From: Mucilaginibacter robiniae
GTDB lineage: Bacteria > Bacteroidota > Bacteroidia > Sphingobacteriales > Sphingobacteriaceae
Assembly: GCF_012849215.1 (NCBI RefSeq)
Contig: NZ_CP051682.1
Location: forward strand, 248,001 to 312,000
DNA length: 64,000 nucleotides
Reading direction: 5' to 3'
Shown here: in pieces, positions 44,191-56,203 of the stretch
Position numbering within the stretch: position 1 is the stretch's first letter
Layout of the letters: every line of letters begins with the position of its first letter
The notes under the pieces: model-generated
What the model was told of the DNA's origin: nothing
The model's database searches: none
Seen by the model: the letters and a program-made list of their open reading frames with translations, nothing else
Program-made: the position numbers and the translations under genes

Positions 44191-44228
44191 AGAAGAGCCG
44201 TCTTATACAAAAATAAGATGGCTCTTCT
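44191..44228. terminator. Strong hairpin terminator after barrel protein gene
   Basis: AGAAGAGCCGTCTTAT pairs with ATAAGATGGCTCTTCT with one G-T pair, then GTTTATATG. It lies 30 bp after the stop codon. Confidence 0.8.
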
Positions 44229-44376
44229 GTTTATATGCTATGTTAGCTTAAATGATTAGTCAACAAATCACTTGATACTCCTACAGCTTGAATCTTTATG
44301 TTATGAAAAACTATCATGTATAATAGGAACGAGCATGATGTTATGTTATTCCCGGTCATAACCTTAAAAGCTTTTT

Positions 44377-44547
44377 GATGACCAGCCAGACACTATTATT
44401 TCGCCGATTGGTTCACGCGGTATAGGGGAGATAGGGATTACGGGGATGGCGGCAGCGGTGGTGAATGCGGTATACCATGCCACGGGGATCCGGGTACGGG
44501 ACTTACCGGTGTCACCGGAGAAGCTCTTGGCGGGCCTGCCTGCTTAA
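44377..44547 (+). pseudogene. C-terminal remnant of a xanthine dehydrogenase-type molybdenum subunit
   Basis: In one plus-strand frame the sequence reads FDDQPDTIISPIGSRG-IGEIGITGMAAAVVNAV-YHATGIRVRDLPVTPEKLL, ending at a TAA at 44545-44547. This is the highly conserved tail of molybdopterin-binding subunits of xanthine/aldehyde dehydrogenases (GARGIGEIGITG...ANAVYHATG...RDLPIT). Upstream, in-frame stops follow at once and no active-site domain is present, so it is a fragment of about 56 codons. It is clearly richer in G+C than the neighbouring spacer. It sits just beyond the rRNA operon terminators, a place where repeats recombine. No promoter or start was found. Confidence 0.8.
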
Positions 44548-44564
44548 GCTAGCCTACTTACCAA

Positions 44565-44609
44565 TACAAAGAGCTACTGCATTCCCCAAAGGGGCAGTAG
44601 CTCTTTGTA
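44565..44609 (-). terminator. Long perfect hairpin downstream of rRNA operon
   Basis: TACAAAGAGCTACTGC and GCAGTAGCTCTTTGTA form a perfect 16-bp stem with a 13-nt loop that contains CCCC/GGGG. No T tract follows on the minus strand, so it may be a backup terminator or an RNA-processing signal, working after the hairpin at 44655-44688. Confidence 0.6.
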
Positions 44610-44654
44610 TGGAGTACGGAGTGAGCCTACAGGATTTCCAAAGTTTGTAAAAGC

Positions 44655-44688
44655 AAAAACCCCCTCGTAGGATGGACCTAGAGGGGGT
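44655..44688 (-). terminator. rRNA operon terminator
   Basis: On the minus strand ACCCCCTCTAGG and CCTACGAGGGGGT pair with one bulged base and are followed by TTTTTGCTTTT. It lies about 12 bp past the 5S gene. Confidence 0.88.
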
Positions 44689-44699
44689 AATTGATAAGA

Positions 44700-44811
<112 letters not shown>

Positions 44812-44949
44812 TATTTTTAATGTTGTTTTTCGTTGCGGGTTTTCAGATCCGGGTATCCCGTAGCTAAAGACGCTGACTATACAACAATGACATAGTATTG
44901 AAAGAAGTGATTGATGGCTGAAAAGACACAGCTGATTGTTTTTGATTGT

Positions 44950-44978
44950 GGTGCTGCATCCGGAAAGAATGCAGCACC
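44950..44978 (-). other. Hairpin in 23S-5S spacer
   Basis: GGTGCTGCAT and ATGCAGCACC form a perfect 10-bp stem around a 9-nt loop. Its position between 23S and 5S suggests an RNase processing site rather than a terminator, because no T tract follows. Confidence 0.6.
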
Positions 44979-44994
44979 TGATCTGTTGACGAAG

Positions 44995-47876
<2,882 letters not shown>

Positions 47877-48147
47877 ACACTATCTGCTTTTGCTCAGATA
47901 GGTATGCTTTTATTTGGATAGTTTTCTATTGCGTGCTCTGCGATGTTTGTTCCGGGTAAACCCGCAACGCACAACGCATTACTCGTAACTTACTAACTGT
48001 CCCACTGTTGTCTTCTCAGTTTTTCAATTACTTCTTCCAATATGTCAAAGAACTTTTTGTGATTAGAATCAAGCGCTTAGAATCAGGATGCAAGACTTTT
48101 TATTATCTTGACTCTGTATTCTATATTCTTGAGTCTGTACCACATCG
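47877..48147 (-). other. Spacer between tRNA-Ala and 23S
   Basis: This part of the 16S-23S spacer holds no gene. It should contain the leader half of the 23S processing stem and an anti-termination-like region, but I did not identify a specific box. Confidence 0.5.
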
Positions 48148-48221
48148 TGGAGAATAACGGATTCGAACCGTTGACCCCCTGCGTGCAAGGCAGGTGCTCT
48201 AGCCAGCTGAGCTAATTCCCC
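48148..48221 (-). tRNA. tRNA-Ala (anticodon TGC)
   Basis: A perfect cloverleaf of 74 nt lies in the rRNA spacer. The acceptor stem is GGGGAAT/ATTCTCC with the G3:U70 alanine pair. The anticodon stem CCTGC/GCAGG closes the loop CTTGCAC (anticodon TGC), and the T stem is AACGG/CCGTT. CCA is not encoded. Confidence 0.96.
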
Positions 48222-48308
48222 ATAAGAATAGTTGTTAGTTACCGGTTATTCGCTCTCCGCGCTTTTCGCTTGGAACTTTTAACCTTGAACTTTCAACCCT
48301 GCCAGTAG

Positions 48309-48383
48309 TAGTCTCGAGCAGATTTGAACTGCTGACCCCTACATTATCAGTGTAGTGCTCTAACCAAACTGAGCTACGAGACT
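48309..48383 (-). tRNA. tRNA-Ile (anticodon GAT)
   Basis: A 75-nt tRNA in the rRNA spacer with acceptor stem AGTCTCG/CGAGACT, anticodon stem CTACA/TGTAG, loop CTGATAA (anticodon GAT) and T arm CAGCAG-TTCAAAT-CTGCT. The Ile-Ala order between 16S and 23S is the usual one. Confidence 0.96.
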
Positions 48384-48543
48384 TTGGTTGGTATAACAGC
48401 CACTCTATATTGCTATAGTACTGATATGGCTTTTTCTTTTGGGTTTCTCTTTTCTTCTTTTAATCTTAAGAAATACATGTGCGTAGCAGAATTCTCTATC
48501 CTTACTGGCCTTCTTTCGTCTCTTCTTGGTTGAATACTGCTCC

Positions 48544-50063
<1,520 letters not shown>

Positions 50064-50359
50064 AAAATGTTTTGTTTGTATCCAGACCCTATTACTCAAA
50101 ATAGAAATCTGATTATTTGTATCTTTATACAGTATTCAGAAGTTTAACTTAAAGGTTTGTTTTTCTTGACAGAGTGTAGTACTTCTACTACCTCCCGCTA
50201 CGCTACATGTTACTTCTTAAAAGAACTTTCTCGCCGCCGCATCTCGCTTAGGCTTTTATATCTGTCATCATTGCGATGAATAGACTTTCTGATTTTTAAT
50301 CCATCTTCGTTGCGAAGATTTCTTTTTTTTTATTTTCCCTTTCGTTGTGATTGGGAGTG

Positions 50360-50390
50360 CAAAGGTAAAGCTTTTTTCTTTTTCTCCAAA
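50360..50390 (-). promoter_or_regulatory. rRNA promoter P1
   Basis: On the minus strand TTTG (50390-50387), a 19-bp spacer and TACCTTTG (50367-50360) followed by CACTCCC. This is the Bacteroidetes consensus and the promoter nearest to 16S. Confidence 0.88.
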
Positions 50391-50468
50391 TTTATTTTTT
50401 AATTTTTTTCGGAGCTTTCCGCCTTTTCAGCGTACTTCAGAACTTTTCTGGCTTTCAGTTTGCGAGTG

Positions 50469-50499
50469 CAAAGGTAAGTTTCTTTCTCTTTCGTGTCAA
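50469..50499 (-). promoter_or_regulatory. rRNA promoter P2
   Basis: On the minus strand TTGA (50499-50496), a 19-bp spacer and TACCTTTG (50476-50469) followed by CACTCGC. The -33 box sits inside ACTTGAC, shared with P3. Confidence 0.85.
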
Positions 50500-50644
50500 G
50501 TACTTTTTTAAAGTTTTTTTTAGCCTACTTTCTCAGCTAAATCCCTGGCACTCCAGCTCCCCTTCCGCCGCTTCAGCTTCCAGGTCCCATTTCCCTTTTT
50601 CCCCTCTTTCAATGTACTAACCGTCTCGCTTCCGAAACGGAGTG

Positions 50645-50675
50645 CAAAAGTATATCTTTTTATACCTCCCGTCAA
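50645..50675 (-). promoter_or_regulatory. rRNA promoter P3
   Basis: On the minus strand TTGA (50675-50672), a 19-bp spacer and TACTTTTG (50652-50645) followed by CACTCCG. The sequence around the -33 box, AAAAAGTACTTGAC, closely repeats that of P2. Confidence 0.85.
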
Positions 50676-50800
50676 GTACTTTTTGAAAAAAGTTTTAGCA
50701 GCATCTTCAAACTTACGTTTCATTCATTTGATGCCCCTGCTCTACTCGCTTCAACCCTAACCTTTCAATGTACTACCCGCATCCTCTCGTTTGCGGTGTG

Positions 50801-50831
50801 CAAAGGTAGATTTATTTCCCCATCCCGCAAA
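50801..50831 (-). promoter_or_regulatory. rRNA promoter P4
   Basis: On the minus strand TTTG (50831-50828), a 19-bp spacer and TACCTTTG (50808-50801) followed by CACACCG. This is the most distal copy, about 745 bp from 16S. Confidence 0.85.
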
Positions 50832-50996
50832 CAATTTCCTGCCTTTTCTTGTTATGCCTCGTTAAACCGCTGAACTTAAGTCACTTTAATTGATGTGCGC
50901 CTGCATGGCCCGGGCTTGCCTCTCGCCCCAGTTATATATATGGTAGAGTTTAAGTATTAATAAACCATCCATATATACACAAGCGTGTTTTACCTA

Positions 50997-51788
50997 TTAT
51001 AAAGGCATGAAATTTTCACCAAATACACTTTCGTCTATTCCTACAAACGAGTAGTGTTTGGGTAAATACCAGCTAATGGCTTGCATGATACTTCTATACT
51101 CATCTTGTGTTTTGAAAGTTTGTGGTGTTAAATTGAATACCAGATCTTGAGTACTGTCTTTACCATCTTGCTTGTCTCGCATCATCAACAAAACTTTTGG
51201 ATTCTCAACTCCATTTATTTTCAACAATTCTGCAAGCAGTTGTCGTGTTTGCTGAGGCAGAATTGCTTCTGAAGGTTGGCCGATCATTACTTTTTCGTTT
51301 TTGTCAATGGTTTCATCATTAACGCGTCTTGAAAATGGCGTTTTTTCAGTTGTATAGAACGTTTTATTCAGATGCAAATTCAGTATATCGCCATACGAGA
51401 AAACCCAGTCCACACTGTTCGGTGTCGGATTGATTACAACGCCAAAGCCTGAGGACAGCAGAAAATCATCTTTCATTTTGTCAATTACATAGCATTGAAA
51501 ACTTTTATTAGGTTCAGGCAAAAACAACTGAAAATATAGAAACCCATCTGGGCCTGTTATTACCTGTGGTTCTCCGCAACGAAAACTTGCTTGTATAACG
51601 TTTTGTAAAAAAGCTTTTTGCCAATTTTCGTCACGTTCTGACTTTGGAGTTTGAACCAAATTATACACCAGTTCTGTCTTCTCCAAATCGCCAAGATAAG
51701 GTTCGTTATGTTGTTCTGCAGCATTTTCAGTTTGCTGATTAGTTTGTTGTTGCGGCTCCTTTTTCTTTAAAAAGTCGAATAGTCCCAT
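50997..51788 (-). CDS. Hypothetical protein, 263 aa
   Basis: I do not recognise this family. The chain is soluble and has no signal peptide. It opens with MGLFDFLKKKEPQQQTNQ, very like the start of FtsY, followed by a Gln/Asn/Glu-rich linker to about residue 30. A mixed alpha/beta body then shows ASFRCGEPQVITGPDGFLYFQLFLPEP, SSGFGVVINPTPNSVDWVFSYGD and a helical PQQTRQLLAELLKINGVENPKVLLMM. The C-terminus ISWYLPKHYSFVGIDESVF looks like a domain end. The gene is alone, reading toward the rRNA promoters, with about 230 bp of featureless spacer upstream. Confidence 0.75.
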   Translation of the reverse strand: MGLFDFLKKKEPQQQTNQQTENAAEQHNEPYLGDLEKTELVYNLVQTPKSERDENWQKAFLQNVIQASFRCGEPQVITGPDGFLYFQLFLPEPNKSFQCYVIDKMKDDFLLSSGFGVVINPTPNSVDWVFSYGDILNLHLNKTFYTTEKTPFSRRVNDETIDKNEKVMIGQPSEAILPQQTRQLLAELLKINGVENPKVLLMMRDKQDGKDSTQDLVFNLTPQTFKTQDEYRSIMQAISWYLPKHYSFVGIDESVFGENFMPL

Positions 51789-52021
51789 TTTATAAAATGT
51801 TGTTAATTATGAAATACTTCTATACAACTATTAACACGTCAATATATCCATGTTTTACAAGTTTGCTACGAAGATATAGAAACGACATCTATTTGGTAGT
51901 TATGTACCAATGGCAGGTTAGATTAAGGCAGTGAGTAGCAGTACACGGATTGACTATAGTTATTTGAATAAAATATGTCATACCCAATCACAATATACTG
52001 ATTTAAAGTGTTAGGTAAATT

Positions 52022-52321
52022 ATGAGTGATATTAAACTTACAAGTCAGTTAAATAGTGAAACTATAGACCGAGTTATAGAAATGGCTTGGGAAGATCGTA
52101 CGCCCTTTGATGCTATACATGCGCAGTTTGGTTTAACTGAGAAGGACGTTATTAATTTGATGCGCAGGGAGATGAAACTATCAAGTTTTAAAATGTGGCG
52201 TGCAAGGGTTCAAGGCAGGCAGACCAAACACACCAAACTTCTAAGCAAAACAATAACTCGATTTAAAAGTAATCTACAAAGGCAAATTACACTGAACAAG
52301 ATCAGTAAGCGAAGAGGATAG
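52022..52321 (+). CDS. TIGR03643-family protein
   Basis: A 99-residue basic protein with a helix-turn-helix-like pattern: IDRVIEMAWEDRTPFDAIHA, FGLTEKDVINLMRREMKLSSF, and KMWRARVQGRQTKHTKL. This is the TIGR03643 family of conserved small proteins, whose function is unknown. A role in nucleic acid binding is only suggested by charge and helix spacing. The tail after residue 75 is extra, basic and variable. Confidence 0.85.
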   Translation: MSDIKLTSQLNSETIDRVIEMAWEDRTPFDAIHAQFGLTEKDVINLMRREMKLSSFKMWRARVQGRQTKHTKLLSKTITRFKSNLQRQITLNKISKRRG

Positions 52322-52453
52322 TACTAATCTAAGTAGATAAATCAAGAAGCATTTCTATAAATGATTTTTGAGTGCATGTAGCTCCTATGCGATTTTATAA
52401 ACAAACGATAAGTGGTAGATACCTGAATGAAACATAATTATCAGTCAAATCAT

Positions 52454-53824
52454 CTAGTTGATCTTTCCACAGTTTATCATTTGTACTTCCTGAGTATCAT
52501 TCAGGTTGTACACGTTAGTGTTTACAAATGCAGGAAAGCTTACATTCTCCAACTTTACAGCAGTTTTCGGCTTTTTGCCGTTTGCATAAAATTTCACATT
52601 TTCTAATCGAAAATGCTGCACGTTTGATGCTCCCAAAGCCCATGGCGCTTCTGTTGTTGCATTAGTAAGGTAGTGAATTGAAAGGTTCTTAAAAAGAATG
52701 TTTTTGTAAGTGTAGCCAGCATCACTATGTACAGCTATAGGGCGTTTAATGGAATCTGCTGTTATATTTTCAACAACAATATCTGTAGCGTTGTTTCCTT
52801 TATGCAATTCGAAAATGAAAGGATTATCCATGTTGTGCATTTTTAGGTTTGAGATATGAATACCTTCTAAATCTCCTTTAACCATTCCCCATCCACCTGG
52901 CTGAATGTAAATGCCTGCCAGCATATTAGTTCGGTGTAATTTACCGGAGGTTCGGTGCGGGTATTTTCCCGGACCGATGAAGCGGCAATTTGTTACCTGA
53001 AAATCTTTTACAGGCATGATAACCCGAATGCCATTACAGGATGAATTGATAGTGCAATTTTTCACCAGAAAGTTTTCCCAAAACCCGCCAGCAATGGCAT
53101 CATCGCCAGTTTGCAAATCGCAATGCTGCAAAAGAATATTTTTGCCGCCCCGAATATGTATTCCGTCCCACCCTTGCTGAATATGAATGCCTTGAAAAGT
53201 TGCATTTTGCAGGTTATAAGCCAGCAAGGCATAATTGGCGGCTTTTTCTATAGTGATATTCTCAAACTTAATGTCTTTGCAGTTTGCTAAAACTATAGTG
53301 TGCGGACCCCGCATACTTTCCTCACCTTGAGCGTTGAATACATGTTCCCCATCTATAATGCCACTACCTGAGATAGTAACGTTGCTTGCACTTTCGCCTA
53401 TAATCAAAGCTTTGGTCCATACCGTATCGTAAGCACTATTAGCATTATTCCCGGTTGCGCTTACTGTATTATATCTGGAAAGATCAGTTTTAGGAATGAA
53501 CGAATGATATAGGTTTATATTAGAAACACCTTTTAAAACAGCGCCTTTTTTCAATTCGATATTTACATTGCTCTTTAAATAAATAGTTGCAGTCAGAAAA
53601 ACCCCTTTGGGAATAACAACTGTGCCACCACCCTCATTAAAGCATTTGGTGATAGTTTGATTAATGATATCCGTATTCAATGTTTTATCATCCCCTTTGG
53701 CCCCAATATCTTGTATATTATAGCGAAGGTGTTGTGCAAACGACAACGACGGTATAATCCAAAATAACAATTTAAGGATGATGTTAAAGAAAGGCTTTTT
53801 GATCTTACGGGTAATATAGGTCAT
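52454..53824 (-). CDS. Divergent GH28-like beta-helix protein
   Basis: The ATG at 53824 is chosen because it yields a signal peptide (MTYITRKIKKPFFNIILKLL ... LSFAQ); a longer frame to 53950 adds an implausible leader. The 456-residue protein is a right-handed beta-helix with the pectate-lyase-3/GH28 start (YNIQDIGAKGDDKTLNTDII). Among the GH28 motifs, WDGIHIRGG and TGDDAIAG keep the acidic residues, but the conserved His segment (GHG) reads SSCNGIRV and the RIK-type motif is not clear. It may be active on another uronic-acid glycan or be inactive. It is outside the pectin locus and I see no LacI-type site upstream. Confidence 0.75.
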   Translation of the reverse strand: MTYITRKIKKPFFNIILKLLFWIIPSLSFAQHLRYNIQDIGAKGDDKTLNTDIINQTITKCFNEGGGTVVIPKGVFLTATIYLKSNVNIELKKGAVLKGVSNINLYHSFIPKTDLSRYNTVSATGNNANSAYDTVWTKALIIGESASNVTISGSGIIDGEHVFNAQGEESMRGPHTIVLANCKDIKFENITIEKAANYALLAYNLQNATFQGIHIQQGWDGIHIRGGKNILLQHCDLQTGDDAIAGGFWENFLVKNCTINSSCNGIRVIMPVKDFQVTNCRFIGPGKYPHRTSGKLHRTNMLAGIYIQPGGWGMVKGDLEGIHISNLKMHNMDNPFIFELHKGNNATDIVVENITADSIKRPIAVHSDAGYTYKNILFKNLSIHYLTNATTEAPWALGASNVQHFRLENVKFYANGKKPKTAVKLENVSFPAFVNTNVYNLNDTQEVQMINCGKIN

Positions 53825-54180
53825 AAATGATGTATGCAAATAGCTTAACGAGTTTTCAAAGTAAAGAAATTTGGTAATAACTATTCGCGAAAAGCATAGT
53901 TGATGATATTTGCTTTTAATCCCTCCATTATTATTTCGGTAGCTTATCATAAATGCACCACTAAATGCCTATTACATACCCGTGTACTTCAATGTTAGAG
54001 CGACTACTCTTTTTTGATTTGCATTGGAGAATCATTTGGGTTGTTTGTATTTACCACTAATGAAAGCGAATTATTTTTATGATAGTTGTAAGTTAAATCT
54101 AATTTTGACTTATTGAATTGCTACAATATATTATGGTGCCTATATCGCATTTTGAAGTAAAATATTAATTTAGATTTAAA
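53825..54180. other. Intergenic region, nothing identified
   Basis: A 356-bp AT-rich gap between two minus-strand genes. It must hold the promoter of the GH28-like gene, but no TTTG/TAnnTTTG pair was found. No RNA or repeat was seen. Confidence 0.4.
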
Positions 54181-55494
54181 TCATAAATAATCCGTTTTAC
54201 GACTCATATACAATTCACCTCTTAAAATAAATTTTAAAGAGACAAATATGTGTATCAAAACCATCATAGTAACCATGATAGATAGTAGGTCAATAAATGG
54301 CGTTGGATAAAATAAGTCAAAGAAGTTTTTTACGACTACTCCAAATAATACAATGATAGCAAAACAGAAGATAAAATATTTGAATACAAAAGGTAAACCT
54401 TCCTCATTTTTCTTTACTAATGTTGTAAGATTTGGCAACACTTCATTTTGAACGTCCATTGAAATATCTAACAATAAGTCGCTGCTGTATTTAGCATCCT
54501 TATATTTCTTTCTGTCAAATCTTTTGGCACTGCTTACAACAGGCTTTGCATGTGCTTGATTGCTAAAATCGAAATGGTTTTCATAATTACCTCTTTCGTT
54601 GTCAAAAACGTACCAGATAAGATTATTTTCAGTAAATAACTCCCACATTTTAAGTTCTTTGCTTGAATATATGTAATTGGCTGAATGAGTAGCTAACATG
54701 AATGGTGGATTATAACCTCCTTCAATGTAAAAACTGTGTAATTGAAGGTAAAGTTTAAGAAGAATCTCACTAAAATTTGAGTCAACTATATAATTTTTGA
54801 CCTTCAAGTGTAAATCTTCGTCATTGGAAGAATTGAAATTCTCCAATTCTTGAAAAGTGATTTTAGATGTAATTCCCCTGGCATATCGGGCGAAATTTGG
54901 AGCAGTAAATAGTGATGGGTCATAAATTAAATTGCGACAAATTCTTCTAAATTCAGTTAGCTGATTACTATAATCTCTGATTGCTACTATTCTGTTATTT
55001 TTCTCTTGTTTAATGGCAACGACTTTTGTAATTAGGTAAGTGATGATTAATGTTGACAATAAGAAACATATATTGACATAGTAATTACTAATCTCTTTTG
55101 CTTCATGGTCTAAATCAGTTATTGATATATCTGAAAATTTTAAGCAGAAAGCGGTTGTCAAAAGTGGTAGACAAGAAACCAGTATTGCCCAATAAAATGG
55201 CATACTTAACTGCATCATAAATGGAGTTTGCAATAGTCTATCTTTAAAACTTGGGTATCTTAATTTGTAAGTTTTTCCAGCAATTGTTAGATTAACTTTA
55301 AACGATTGATAATTGCTTTTAAAATATGAATCTATTGCATCAACAAGCTTTTTAGGATTTGATGCAGTATCTATTTTTACTATCAATACACCTTTTTTAA
55401 CCACCAAGTTTTTTAATAGACCTGCCGGATTATCAATATTTAGGTCTGATAAAATTTTGAAGAGTAAGTTAGTAAGTGTTACGTCTATAATCAC
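54181..55494 (-). CDS. Unknown membrane protein with two helix pairs
   Basis: The 437-residue protein is not recognised. Residues 1-90 form a soluble N-terminal domain (KKGVLIVKIDTASNPKKLVD). Two transmembrane helices follow (FYWAILVSCLPLLTTAFCL near 102-120, ICFLLSTLIITYLITKVVA near 143-161). Next is a hydrophilic central domain of about 210 residues. A second pair comes near 375-420 (YFIFCFAIIVLFGVVVKNFF, LLSIMVTMMVLIHIFVSLKF). The layout suggests both ends and the central domain face the cytoplasm. It is AT-rich and lies beside a transposase remnant, which suggests an accessory gene. A defence or stress-sensing role is possible but unsupported. Confidence 0.7.
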   Translation of the reverse strand: MIIDVTLTNLLFKILSDLNIDNPAGLLKNLVVKKGVLIVKIDTASNPKKLVDAIDSYFKSNYQSFKVNLTIAGKTYKLRYPSFKDRLLQTPFMMQLSMPFYWAILVSCLPLLTTAFCLKFSDISITDLDHEAKEISNYYVNICFLLSTLIITYLITKVVAIKQEKNNRIVAIRDYSNQLTEFRRICRNLIYDPSLFTAPNFARYARGITSKITFQELENFNSSNDEDLHLKVKNYIVDSNFSEILLKLYLQLHSFYIEGGYNPPFMLATHSANYIYSSKELKMWELFTENNLIWYVFDNERGNYENHFDFSNQAHAKPVVSSAKRFDRKKYKDAKYSSDLLLDISMDVQNEVLPNLTTLVKKNEEGLPFVFKYFIFCFAIIVLFGVVVKNFFDLFYPTPFIDLLSIMVTMMVLIHIFVSLKFILRGELYMSRKTDYL

Positions 55495-55531
55495 GTTCGA
55501 AAAGTACGATATATAAGATAATTTAAATATA

Positions 55532-55780
55532 TTAAGCCGCTAAACCGCTTTTACCAATCAACTCTCTATATTTAATCCTTGCCCGATTGGTTGTTCTGAT
55601 AGCCAAATCAAACCTCCTGCAATCATCTAAATCCTTACTGTTATACCGAAAATTCATTTCATCACAATATCGTTGCAGATGCTTGAAGCTAATATACCTG
55701 TATACGCCGTAATACATACGTTTTAGGCTCGTCCATGAACCTTCTATAGTATTGGTAGATTGATACCCTCTGTTTGTTAA
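55532..55780 (-). pseudogene. C-terminal remnant of an IS1595-family transposase
   Basis: The frame reads TNRGYQSTNTIEGSWTSLKR at its start and ends MNFRYNSKDLDDCRRFDLAI plus a short tail. The NTIEGSWTSLKR and YISFKHLQRYCDEMNFRYN blocks are characteristic of the end of IS1595 (ISXO2-like) transposases, including the last catalytic Glu. The N-terminal zinc-finger and the earlier Asp motifs are missing. The frame is closed by TGA exactly where the neighbouring small gene ends, so the insertion sequence was truncated there. No terminal inverted repeat was recognised. Confidence 0.8.
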
Positions 55781-55989
55781 TCAACAAAACCGCCATCGGC
55801 TTTTTGCACTAAGGTCAAGTCGGTTAAAGGGAACCAATCAACCTTGTGTGTTGCTTCATTTCCGGCAAAATGTGAGCATTTGGCTCTTTGCCCATCTTCA
55901 CTGATTTCTTCTACATTCATTCGTAATCCACCGTTAACTGAAGGATTTTCATGTCTCACATAATCACCTTCCTCAATCGAATAATTCAT
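55777..55989 (-). CDS. Small DUF2158-like protein
   Basis: A 70-residue soluble protein: YSIEEGDYVRHENPSVNGGL, then MNVEEISEDGQRAKCSHFAG and VDWFPLTDLTLVQKADGG. The order GD-V ... M-V-E-I ... C ... FPLxDL fits the small SH3-like YodC/DUF2158 group, whose function is not known. Its stop codon coincides with the truncated left edge of the transposase remnant, so the original C-terminus may have been longer or replaced. Confidence 0.65.
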   Translation of the reverse strand: MNYSIEEGDYVRHENPSVNGGLRMNVEEISEDGQRAKCSHFAGNEATHKVDWFPLTDLTLVQKADGGFVD

Positions 55990-56186
55990 GGGATTAGAAC
56001 TTCTATATGGTATGAAATGTTTAAAAAATGTAATTGAAATTTTTCAGCAAACTGCGATATCGACACCGAAATTTATATAAAGTAATTTCAGTTAAAACAA
56101 TAAAGCAAATCGCCATTATCTTCACGCTATTCTAATTTAATATTTGGTTGATTTATGTACAGCAATTAACTGAAAATATATTAAAT

Positions 56187-56194
56187 TACTTTTG
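56187..56194 (+). promoter_or_regulatory. Possible -7 box of AraC-type gene
   Basis: TACTTTTG matches the TAnnTTTG element and lies 9 bp upstream of the ATG at 56204, giving a very short leader. No TTTG box is found at the right distance upstream. Confidence 0.35.
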
Positions 56195-56203
56195 TACGGA
56201 TAA

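Larger units (their letters stand above)
50064..50996 (-). promoter_or_regulatory. rRNA operon leader and promoter region
   Basis: This 933-bp stretch has no credible protein gene. It holds four promoter copies between 50360 and 50831 (listed separately), separated by 109, 176 and 156 bp. The -7 box of the nearest promoter lies about 300 bp upstream of the mature 16S 5' end. T/C-rich stretches on the plus strand and repeated phrases such as TTTCAATGTACTA accompany some promoter units, as if the units had been duplicated. Confidence 0.85.

Noticed and set aside
50520..50723. Minus-strand frame of 67 codons in the rRNA promoter region
   Set aside because: It overlaps promoter P3, is extremely Lys/Arg-rich by base bias, and has no homologous feel.
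53825..53900. Possible LacI-type site upstream of the orphan GH28-like gene (TATGCAAATAGC)
   Set aside because: Only ATGCAAA matches; the CGTTyCC core is missing.
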